Positions 30,274 through 40,000 of a stretch of 40,000 nt of DNA are shown here, piece by piece. The stretch's first letter is position 1. Each line of letters starts with the position of its first letter. The DNA comes from Neocallimastix lanati (nom. inval.) (taxonomy: Eukaryota; Neocallimastigomycota; Neocallimastigomycetes; Neocallimastigales; Neocallimastigaceae), in contig JACVTC010000014.1 of NCBI GenBank assembly GCA_016946835.1, positions 1,445,001 to 1,485,000 on the forward strand. The letters run 5' to 3'. The notes beneath the pieces were generated by a model. The model was not told the DNA's origin. It saw only the letters and a program-made list of their open reading frames with translations, and did not search any database. The position numbers and the translations under genes are program-made.

Positions 30274-30275
<2 letters not shown>

Positions 30276-30344
<69 letters not shown>

Positions 30345-30348
30345 TTTT
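30276..30348. repeat. (TTTA)n tandem repeat
   Basis: About 18 TTTA units in the middle of the striatin-ODAD4 intergenic region. Confidence 0.9.
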
Positions 30349-31907
30349 TCTTTAATATTTTTTTTTTTAGATTAAATTATGTTAATATCTAAAACTTCAC
30401 ATAAAAGCCTAAATGTTTTATTAATTGATTTTATATATATATAGTATAATAACAACAAAAAAAAAAAAAAAAATTAAAAAAAAAAAAAAAAAATTTAGTT
30501 AAGTTATTTTATATCACTTTTTTTTATTTTTTATTTTTTTATTTGTATATTTATAAGTTTTTTTATATTTTTTATTTTATTTTTTAATTTTTCTCAATTT
30601 CTAAAAAATATATTAATTTATTACTTAATAATAATAATGAATTATTATTATTATAATTTTTATAATGTACTAAAATGTCTGTTATTTTTATTTATGTTAG
30701 TTCCGTAATTATAACATTTATTGTTATTACTAAGTAGTATAATAAATACTAAATAATAATAATATAAAATAATAATAATTAATTTAAGTATTATATTAAT
30801 TATAATTATTACTTTTACCACGTATTATAATCATGTATTAATTATTAATAGTACTACTATGTATATTACATAATAATTATATATCATTTCTATTAGTATT
30901 ATTATTATTAATTATTACTACTACGTATTTATTACCATATATTATAATTAATATACAAGTATTATTTTTCTATTATCATGTAATAATTAACTTTTAAATA
31001 GTTTAATATATATAAAAAAAGTTAAAATAATAGATATAAAATGAAAAGATGTACAAAAAAATATAATATGAAAAATAAAATTATTTAAAATGAAAATATT
31101 AAATATAAAAGAATATGTAAAATGAAAATGCTACGTAATCTGAAATATGAAATTTTATTTTATTGAAAATATTTGTTTAATATTAATAATATATTTGATA
31201 ATAAACCGTTTTAATTCATTTTACTATATAATAATTTTCTTTCTAGAGTTCATTGTATAAAATTGATATTTAATAATTATTTTTTATATTAAATCATAAA
31301 TATTTTTACAAATCTCAAGAGGAATGTATAATTTTTTTTTTATTATTTCTTTATATTATTTCTTTCTATTATTTCTTTTTATTATTTATTATTATTATTT
31401 AGTTTTATTCTTTTTTTTATAATTATATTAAAATATATAACAATTCAGTATAATAAAAAAAAAAAACTAAAAATTTACCAAAATTTTTCAAATCATTAAA
31501 CTAAAAATTTTATTTAAATTAAGAAAATTAATTTCTAATTATAAAAATAAAAATATTTTAGTAATGTTAACTTTTTTGTTTTAATTTATGTACATTTTAT
31601 AATTATGTTAATATTAAAATAATAAATTTGTTTTTATTCTAATATGAAAAATATAAGAAACCTTTTTAATACTACAACATATTAATTTTATTTATTCATT
31701 ATTCCTATAAATAATATTTTTATTTAAATATTAATCTCATAAATTATTTACTAGATATATTAGGTATTTGTTTTATATTTGCATAATAATTTTGTAAATG
31801 AAAAAAAAAATGTTTTTATATAAAAGTTAAAATATATAATTTTAAATATAAAATATTTATATTTGATTTTTTTTTAAAAAAAAAAAAAATTATTATTTCT
31901 TTCTTTT

Positions 31908-31938
<31 letters not shown>

Positions 31939-32237
31939 TTATTATTATTATTATTTATAATATATATATATTATTTTTTATAAATATAAGGATTTACATG
32001 AACTAATAGAAAACAATATAAAATTCATTAAATCTTTTTTTTTTTTTTTTTTTTTTTTAATTACAAATAATATTTATATATATCAATTATAATTAAAGTT
32101 GACATTTTTTTATAATACAAAGAATTTATCAAAAAAAAAAAAAAAAATTATTCAAAAAATTTCCTTATTTTAAAGTAGTAATTCTATTTATATATTTATT
32201 AAACTATTAATAAAAATTTCCATCCTTTAAATAAAAA

Positions 32238-32276
<39 letters not shown>

Positions 32277-32845
32277 TATGTATAAAATTAAAAAAAATAT
32301 TTTATGCAATATAAAAGAATTATTAATATTATTATTATCTTTTATCTTTTATTATTATTTTCCTTTATATATATACATTTATATCTATTTAATAATTCTT
32401 AATACTTTAATTTATTTTTTATTATTATTATTATATTTTTTTGTCATCTTTTTTTTTTTTTTTTTTTTTTTCACATATATATTTTTATATTTATTATATA
32501 TATAATAATATTTATTATCAATAAATTAATAAATTTAAAAAGAAAAAATTATTGACCCATGAAATAAGGAAATTTTTAATTAATAATAGAATGTAAAATT
32601 AATAAAAGAGTTTCGATATTTTTATTCATATTTGGTTTTTATTATTTATTTATTTATTTATTTATACGAAATACTCATTAATTGCAATAAAATATATTAA
32701 AAATAACACATAAAATAAAACAAATATATTGAATTACGTAAAATTATAAAAAAAAAAAAAAATAAAAAAAAAAAAAAAAAAAGAGATAAAAATAATAATA
32801 AAATAATAATAAAATAATAATAAAATAATATTAAATAATAACAAA

Positions 32846-33907
32846 ATGGATTTATATTTAAAATATCCTGGAATTATTGATGAAGATGGAAAAGTAGTAT
32901 CGGGTACATGCTTTCAATCGATAGCAGCTGAAGCTGATGCTCATGCTCGAAAAGGTCAATATGATAAGGCTGTTGAATTTTATACTTTAGCTCTAACAAT
33001 TCATAACCGAAATTTGGAAGATGATCTTAAGGAAGGGGCCGGATTAGCTGTTCCGGATCAACAGGAAGGTAATAACGCTCAACAAGACCCCGGTAAAAAT
33101 ATTGATAAAGCGTTACTTGTAAGTCGATCAGAATGTTATTTAAAATTAGGCAACACTGAAAACTCTTTAGAGGATGCCAATAAAGCCTTAAAAATTGATC
33201 CAACCTATTGTAAAGCCATTTATCAAAAAGCCGAAACACTTTATATGATGAGTGATTTTGAAATGGCTTTAGTATTTTTCCATCGAGGCAATCAGTTAAG
33301 ACCAGAACTTCCAGAATTTAGTTTAGGTATTCATAAGGCACAAGAAGCTATTAATAATTCCATTGGCAATCCTAAAGAATGTCATATTCGGGATATAAAA
33401 GATAAAGTTCGAAAAACAAAGTCTAAAAGAAGTGATACATCAGGAGTAAATAGTAATGACGGTTGTACTACTACAACAAATAATTCTAATAGTAAAAGCT
33501 CCCTAGAATTTATGAATAAAAGTGGTACTAATGATTTTTTAAACAAAATCAATGGAAGTGATAATTTAAATAAGAAAAAAGATTCATTTGATATTAATAA
33601 AAAACATAATTCAAAAGCTGGTTCACCAGAAGGAACAACATATAAAACAAGCAATAAATATACAGGTATTATTACTTTTTATAATATTAATAATAACTTT
33701 AAAAAAAAAATTAATAATAATAATTATTATAAAAAAATAAAAAATATTATTAAATCAATAATATTAAAAATAAAAAATTAAAATTAAAATTAAAATTAAA
33801 AAAATAAAAATAAAAAAATAATAATAATAATAAAAATGATACTAATAAAAACAAAAAATTGTCAATAAAAATATTACTTCTATAATATATTATAATAAAA
33901 TAAAAAC

Positions 33908-33947
<40 letters not shown>

Positions 33948-34324
33948 TGATAATAACAAAAGATTATCAATTACTTGGAGAATTATATGTAGATAAGCAA
34001 TATTTAATTGATTTTGCCAATGATAAATCATTTAATACACATCCCAATGAAGATATTTATAAAATTATCGATGAAGGATTAAAATTTTTGAAGGAAAGAG
34101 AAGACTTTTGGAGACAACAAAATCCATTATATGTTAGAAAAAGTACTAAAATCACACCACGTTATACCACTAGTACAAAAAAAAGTGATGCTACAAAAAT
34201 GAAAAAGAAGACAATTAAAAAAACAACAAAAACAACAGAAAAAGAACCTTCTTCTACAAATATTAATAAAACAAATAGTGGTTTAATAGAAAAATCACCT
34301 GTCATAAATAGTCAATCAGTATAG
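32846..34324 (+). CDS. ODAD4: Outer dynein arm docking complex subunit 4 (ODAD4/TTC25), short form, 2 exons
   Basis: Exons 32846-33665 and 33963-34324, with donor ACAG|GTATTA and acceptor AACAAAAG|AT in phase, giving 393 residues. ODAD4 is a TPR protein that helps dock outer dynein arms on axonemal doublet microtubules, so it implies a motile flagellum. Three TPRs fill about residues 20-150, ending in YQKAETLYMMSDFEMALVFF and HRGNQLRP. GIHKAQEAINNS follows, as in animal ODAD4. A Ser/Asn/Lys linker then leads to LLGELYVDKQYL at about 277 and REDFWRQQNPLYVRK at about 318-332, both family signatures. It ends in a Lys/Thr-rich tail. Animal ODAD4 is far longer and has a second TPR array after the FWRQQ block. 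That array is absent here and no further coding exon is visible up to 35730. The second exon is the start of a conserved block, so the splice is well supported. Confidence 0.88.
33906..33944. repeat. Poly-A tract in the ODAD4 intron
   Basis: An A run of about 35 bases just upstream of the acceptor of the 297-bp ODAD4 intron, where a polypyrimidine tract would be expected. Confidence 0.85.
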
Positions 34325-35730
34325 TATAATTTATTTAATATATATTTATATATTTATATATATATACTTTTTCATCTTTTATTTTTTTTTTTGGAATTTT
34401 TTTTTTTTTTTTTTAATGATGTATAATTTATTTTTTTTTTAATGATATATAATTTTTTTTTTTTTTTTATTTTAATATATTCTTAATTATTAATTTTAAT
34501 TTATATTATTTATTTATACCTATATATATAATAAATTCATTAATAATCTTAAATAATAATTATCCAATTTTTTTCTTGTATTACATATGAATAATTAAAT
34601 TAAATTATATATATCAATCAAAAATTTAAATAATAATCTTATTCTTTGATTTTAACCACAAAATGATATATAATAAAAAATATATTTTTATTTTAATTTA
34701 TTGGATAAAAAAAAATAATCAAAATAAATATTTTATCATGATTAAAACATATAATATTAATCTTTATACAAAAAAAAAAAAAAAAAAAAAACTCTTAAAG
34801 GTGGTGGTCTAATTTTTATATTAGAAAAATACAATATATATTAATATTTTTATATGTTTTATTTATTTTTTTTTTATTATATATATACATTATATACACA
34901 TAATCAACATATTTTTTTATTTATTTTTTTTTTTTTCATTTTATATACATTTAATTAATTTTTATTCTTACTACATAATTTATATATATATGTATTTTTA
35001 TTCTTACTTCATAATTTATATATATGTATTTTTTTTTTCATTATATATATATATGCATTTTCAATATTCATTTTTACATAATAAATACTATTTTCAATAT
35101 TAATATTATTAATTTTAAAATGTAAATTTTTTTTTAATTTTAAAAAAAAAAAAAAAAAAATTAAAGAACACAAAAATATAATAAATTTTAATATAAAAAT
35201 ATTCTTTTATTTGATAAATTAAATTTTATAAATATTATAAATATTATAGTTTTTTTTTTTTTTTTAAATTAATTCATATTGTAAAAAATTACAGATATTG
35301 AAATAAAATATAAAAAAAAATTTAATGAAATAAAATAATAATAGTAATAATAATAATAAAGTAAAATAAAATATATATATATAGTTTTCTTTTTTTAATT
35401 ATCCTTTTGATAAATGATAAATTAACAAAAATAACAAATAAAAAAAAATAAAATAAAAAATTGTATATATATTTTATTTGTAATTTCTAATTTATTTAAA
35501 ATTTTTAATTTTTTTTTTTAAAAAGTCTTCATAAATTTTGAAGTGTATATTGTTTGAAAAGATTTTTAGATTTTGATTTATTTTTCTTTTTTTTATATTA
35601 TTTTATATTATAATTAATAAAAAAATAAATAAATAAAATTAATAATAAAATTAATATATTTAGTACTCAGAACTATTAAAAACATTTAATAATATAAGTA
35701 TTTATTAAATAAAAAAGTATAATAAAAAAA
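34325..35730. other. AT-rich intergenic region between ODAD4 and the PEX14-like gene
   Basis: About 1.4 kb of AT-rich DNA with T runs, TA alternations and A runs. Searched for the missing ODAD4 C-terminal TPR exons, but no TPR-like or other coding block was recognised. Confidence 0.55.
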
Positions 35731-36484
35731 ATGGATTATACGGAAGAAGAAACACAAATTTTCAATGCATTTACTAATTATCCTTTCGATGAAGATCCCA
35801 TTTTCAATAAAGGAAAAACTGTTATCCTAAGCAATTTAGAAAAAAAAATGGTTGAAGAAATGAAACCAATTAATCAAGCAAATGAAATTTTTAAATTTAA
35901 AATTTATTATTGGACAAAGTAATATTATAAACATATATATAAATAATTATAATTACCATATACCAATTATAATTTCAATTTTTTTTTTTTTTTTCATTTA
36001 TTATTACTTCAATTCTATATTTATCTTTTCTTATATATATATAATTAAAATATATCATTTAAATAGGAAATTTCAAAAACAAATTAATATATCAAAATAT
36101 AACAAATGGTTAAAAAATGGAAGACCCGTTTATGAAATTCCTATCAATAATATTAATAGTAAAGTAGAAGAATTACTAAGCAGTCGTATTAATACATATG
36201 ATTTTGAAAATGATGAATGTTTCCAAAATGGAATTAGTACATTAAAGGATAGATTTAAAGATAATGAAGAACATCTTAATATAGCATTAAATAATGCAAA
36301 AGTATTTTATTTAAAAAAGTATGTTAAAAAAAATAATAATAAAATGATAAAATATTTAAATTAATTCGAAAAAAAAATTTTTTTTTTTTAAAAAATATTT
36401 ACCTAATTAAAATAATAACAAATATTACAACAATAATAATTTTTATAATAATAATAATGAATAATATATATATTATTTCAAAAA

Positions 36485-36534
<50 letters not shown>

Positions 36535-36899
36535 ATAAAAAATAGGTTAATACAGTCTGAATTAGCAGCATCAGCTTCAAATAGCAATGCTAACAATAAA
36601 GATGAAGAAAAGAATCAAACCGAGGAAATTGTCTCTAATATTAATGAACAACCCACCTCCTCAAATATAATCAAAGAAAATAAAGAAAATACTAAGGAAG
36701 AAAGTAATGACAATGAAAATAATAATAATACTGAAGTAACAGATACTACTACTCAAAATGAAAGTAAATAAATTTATTGATAATTGTATTTTATGTTCTA
36801 TATAAAATATTTATTTTATTATATATATGTATTTGTATTAAAATATATGTATATAAATTTTATACGACTATTTTTTTTCTTTTTATTTCTACTCACATC

Positions 36900-36936
<37 letters not shown>

Positions 36937-37352
36937 CTTAACACAAAAAAAAAAATGTAGTATCACCAATTAATGAAGGTGAAAGTGGTGAAGATAAACC
37001 AAAATATCCAAAATCATTTTATGAAATTTGTGAAATGATTGCAAAAAATCAACCTATTCCAGGAATTCGACAAATTCCAAATAAAATTAATGAGGGTACT
37101 CCAAGTAAGCCTTCTATGAAACCAAGACCAAAACCATGGGAATTAAAAAGAATGCAATATGAAAAGGAAAATAATATTCCAAGTACTATAAATAATACAA
37201 ATGATGAAAATCAAAATAATAATACAGTAGCAAGAATAACAAAAGATGAGAATCCTTCTTTTGATAATAATAATGATAATAAAATTGAAATAACATCAAT
37301 GGCTAATTCCACTGATTCAAAAGATAATAATATAAAACCTATATCAGAGTAA
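35731..37352 (+). CDS. PEX14-like protein with N-terminal helical domain and KPWE motif, 4 exons
   Basis: Exons 35731-35918, 36067-36318, 36546-36763 and 36961-37352, all in phase, giving 349 residues. The N-terminal block (IFNAFTNYPFDEDPIFNKG, then KFQKQINISKYNKWLK across the first junction) resembles the helix-turn-helix domain of fungal proteins annotated as PEX14-like. After a Ser/Asn/Glu-rich linker, residues 238-280 read SFYEICEMIAKN, PIPGIRQIP and KPRPKPWE, the PIPGI...KPWE pattern shared with small peroxins of the PEX39/C6orf226 type that assist PTS2 import. Residue KPWE is 277-280. The tail is Asn-rich. No membrane segment is seen. The family call comes from remembered motifs, and the peroxisomal role is inferred. 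A presumed anaerobic fungus makes that role uncertain. The start is the first Met, just before the conserved block. Confidence 0.75.
36484..36531. repeat. (ATT)n tract in intron 2 of the PEX14-like gene
   Basis: About 16 ATT units within intron 36319-36545, near its acceptor AAATAG. Confidence 0.88.
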
Positions 37353-37401
37353 AATGAATGAACAAATTAACAACAAAAAATAAAAAATAAATAAAAAAAT
37401 A

Positions 37402-37432
<31 letters not shown>

Positions 37433-37554
37433 AATTAAAATTGAAATTAAAAAAAAAAAAAAAAAAAAAAATTAAAATACAATTAATAAAGTAATTCCTA
37501 ATTCTATCGAAATATAAAATTTTATATTTATGACATTATATAAATAGCAATAAT

Positions 37555-37684
<130 letters not shown>

Positions 37685-37737
37685 GAAATAAATTATTAAA
37701 CAAAAAAAAAAATATTTTCAAATATATAATTTCAATT

Positions 37738-37759
37738 ATTTATTTATTTATTTATTCAT

Positions 37760-37806
<47 letters not shown>

Positions 37807-37840
37807 TTTGTTTATTTGTTTGTTTGTTTGTTTGTTTGTA
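37738..37840. repeat. (TTTA)n grading into (TTTG)n
   Basis: TTTA units with one ATTC variant, changing to TTTG units at the right end. This looks like point mutation followed by local spread of the variant unit. Confidence 0.9.
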
Positions 37841-37893
37841 TAAATATATTAAATTAAATGATAAATAGTGATTGAATATAGAAAAAAGACATG

Positions 37894-37895
<2 letters not shown>

Positions 37896-37940
<45 letters not shown>
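37896..37940. repeat. Poly-A tract (~45 bases)
   Basis: Long A homopolymer in the intergenic region left of the decayed LINE. Confidence 0.9.
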
Positions 37941-37943
<3 letters not shown>

Positions 37944-38063
37944 GACATTTGTATCTTAATTTTAAAAAGAAATAAGATAGATATATAAAAAAGGGAAAAT
38001 AAAGATAAAATATAAAAAATAAATAATCATAATTAAAATAATTATATAAAATAAAAAAAGAAT

Positions 38064-38377
38064 TTTTTTTTTTTTAGACTAGGAAAAGAATATATTTCCA
38101 TTGCTTTAAAAATATTAATATATTATAATATTTTTAAATGTAAAAATACAATTATAAATATATCAAGATATAAAAAAAAAATAAATAAATAAATAATAAG
38201 TACAAAAATGTATTTAATGAAAAAAAAAATAAAAAAAAAAAAAAATATTAAAAAATAAAACTAATAAAAAATAAAGTTAATGTAATACAATGAAAATAAC
38301 GAAAAAATTTAAAAGATATATGTTATTGGTATTAATGATATGAATAATGATAATTTCTAACAAAAATACTTAATTAA

Positions 38378-38413
<36 letters not shown>

Positions 38414-39185
38414 CATCTGTAAAGTAGAAAATGTAGATACTACTAAATTCTCCCTCGAAACAAGAGAAATAATTTTCAGGAGATTCAATCTCCGTAGATT
38501 TATTATGTAAAGAACGACTATTACTATTTACGTTAAAATGTACTAGGAGAACTAGTAAAAGAGGCTCTTTTTTGTCATATCGGTTTGACGTTGACTCTCT
38601 TAGTTCTGAAGAGTTTTTTTTTTTTTTTTTTACAATCAAAGAGTAACTCAAGAGAGCTACTAACAAATGGTATATTGTTGGTAAAGTAATTCACAAGGCT
38701 AACTATATATGGAACATTAGACCCCGAACTCTTTAATAGAAATTCTTTTAAATGTCTTTGTTCCCCAATATTGAATTGTAGTCCATTCAACCTTAAAGTT
38801 CCACAAAAAAAAAAAAAATAAAAAAATAAAAATATATTCATTAATGAGTAGGAAGAGAATGAAAGTAGATTCTTTATTTTACTTTCAAACAAATTAAAAG
38901 GAAAAAATATCATTGATGAAATCTAATTATTTCAATCCAGTATTTAAAAAAATGGAACATTCAGTAAATATCTAATGCATAAATAACTGATCACCTTTAC
39001 CACAACATGGACTACTTTTGAGACAATTTTCTGTTAACTCTACCACTTTTAAAGGCAATTGTGGTATTGTACTTATATTCACATCATAAACGTAATATCC
39101 AATTAAATTGTGGACTAAATTTAGTGTATTTACAATTAAGATTGAATAAGGTTTCTTTTTATGGCGTTTAGGTTGTATAATTGTT
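38064..39185 (-). pseudogene. Decayed LINE 3' half, related to the intact element
   Basis: Minus-strand fragments line up in order with the C-terminal third of the intact LINE ORF, with stops and frame changes. Near 39120 LNCKYTKFSPQFNWILRL matches LSLKYSQFSLGFFWIGRI. Near 39000 TENCLKSSPCCGKG matches SENCPTYCPCCGES, and a following FMH-IF block matches THWILLC. Between 38620 and 38810, GGT-like, NIGEQRHLKEFLLKS and NYFTNNIP match GGNAVFEI, GSGERRRYINNIFQS and EFLTNVMP. A poly-T run (38064-38075) with AGACTAGGAA marks the 3' end, as in the intact copy. The divergence shows an old, separate insertion. RT and endonuclease parts are missing. Confidence 0.75.
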
Positions 39186-39189
39186 CCAT

Positions 39190-39518
39190 CTAATAGGCCG
39201 GATCATGGTAGGACTTTCCATATTTACTATTTAATTTCTTGATTATATCCTAACTTGTTTGATATTCAGTAATTTCTTTGTATATACTAGGTTTCATAGA
39301 ATTTATGATGATGCTCCTAACACATGTATCTTCCTTTACCTCTTTCATTCTGTCATTTGGTGAGTCATTTTTACATTTACACCACTTAATATATCACTGA
39401 TATCCCAATTTTTTTTTTTTGTTTTTTTTGTTTCGGTTTGTGCGTAGTTAAACCATAACACACAATTTGTACTACTAGTTCGTTTTATACTAGACTGACA
39501 TTTTGATGAAATACTCAT
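39190..39518 (-). pseudogene. Decayed copia-type gag fragment
   Basis: A minus-strand frame starts at Met 39518. It reads in pieces CVLWFNYAQTETKK, WDISDILSGVNVKM, CVRSIIINSMKPSIYKEITE and IIKKLNSKYGKSYHD, with at least two frame changes and several stops. The order W-x-x-x-x-x-T, W-D-I/L-x-G, then a helix with a 'tayei/dilkkL...yg' end is that of copia (UBN2-type) gag proteins. It joins the LINE fragment directly at about 39185, forming a mosaic. The call rests on weak motif resemblance. Confidence 0.45.
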
Positions 39519-40000
39519 CTTTGAAATTAGTGATTTAATTTTAATTATTAATTATTAATAATTGTGTAATAATATATTTATTTAAATTAAAGTAAAGTCT
39601 CCCATTAATATTATGTGTTTTGAGACTCTTAATCTATTAACAGACTATCAGTAAAAATACACAAATGTTAATGAGTTATAGTATTTATTTATTTATTTAT
39701 ATTAAAAAGACTTGTTCACATTAATTTATTAATGTAAAGTTAAATTTATAATGAATATGAATAAATTTATAATTTAATTACATAGATTTATCTTAAGACG
39801 TCATGCATTTTTACATTGATTTATGTATATATATTTATATTATATATATATATACAAATATTTTTGTATATATATAAAAGATATAAAAAAAAATAAAATA
39901 GCCATCTTGTTAACTTAAAGAGTTAACAAATGAATGAAACAAAAATTTAAATCTGTTTTATATATGGTAAAAATTAATTTCAATATTTAACAAAAAAAAA
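39519..40000. other. AT-rich DNA at the right edge, nothing recognised
   Basis: Includes short less-AT patches (for example near 39600-39650 and 39790-39810) but no frame or motif that I can assign. It may be further mobile-element debris continuing past the window. Confidence 0.4.

Larger units (their letters stand above)
28620..32845. other. AT-rich divergent intergenic region between striatin and ODAD4
   Basis: About 4.2 kb without recognisable coding sequence. It contains long A and T runs (28771-28814, 31910-31937, 32233-32272), a (TTTA)n tract, and a slightly less simple patch at about 30690-31000. It should hold the promoters of both flanking genes, which point away from each other. 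An A-rich leader (32748-32845) precedes the ODAD4 start codon. Confidence 0.55.

Noticed and set aside
38840-38860. Additional LINE 3' end (GTAGGAAGAGAATG)
   Set aside because: No adjacent T run, and it sits within the coding part of the decayed LINE; probably chance similarity.

Overview
The window looks like nuclear DNA of a flagellated, extremely AT-rich fungus, most probably an anaerobic gut fungus (Neocallimastigomycota). Non-coding DNA is almost pure A/T with long homopolymers and microsatellites. Genes are spliced, with short AT-rich introns and Asn-rich low-complexity inserts. The gene set combines fungal-type families (PHO80/Pcl cyclin, Ndc1, striatin, a PEX14-like KPWE protein) with a motile-cilium gene (ODAD4/TTC25), which fits a zoospore-forming fungus. 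The assignment is an inference from content, not a database result.

Layout. 1-4145 (-): 5' part of a PHO80/Pcl-type cyclin with a very long Ser/Asn/Tyr-rich tail, running off the left edge. 4146-8040: gene-free AT-rich DNA. About 8050-9290 (-): decayed, unidentified coding sequence. 9640-10405 (+): decayed Ty1/copia pol remnant. 10884-15683 (-): 11-exon NDC1 nucleoporin, with giant (ATT)n tracts in three introns. 16164-22000: a roughly 450-bp tandem duplication whose second copy is split by a 4.9-kb non-LTR retrotransposon (16724-21668, minus sense) with 13-bp target-site duplications. 23786-28619 (-): 14-exon striatin. 28620-32845: gene-free. 32846-34324 (+): two-exon, shortened ODAD4/TTC25. 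35731-37352 (+): four-exon PEX14-like protein with a KPWE motif. 38064-39518 (-): mosaic of a decayed LINE 3' half and a decayed copia gag.

The multi-exon models were built by hand from splice sites and protein family resemblance. In the four complete ones the exon lengths sum to a multiple of three and every junction keeps frame: NDC1 2658 nt, striatin 2346 nt, ODAD4 1182 nt, PEX14-like 1050 nt. The host genes do not form one pathway. They are housekeeping or cell-structure genes (nuclear pore anchoring, STRIPAK scaffold, axonemal dynein docking, a peroxin-related factor, a CDK cyclin) separated by repeats and mobile-element debris. I found no rRNA, tRNA or CRISPR, and no clear new multi-gene system. 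The most interesting points are the peroxin-type protein in a presumed anaerobe, the shortened ODAD4, the LINE with both visible lesions in its endonuclease, and frequent AAG splice acceptors.
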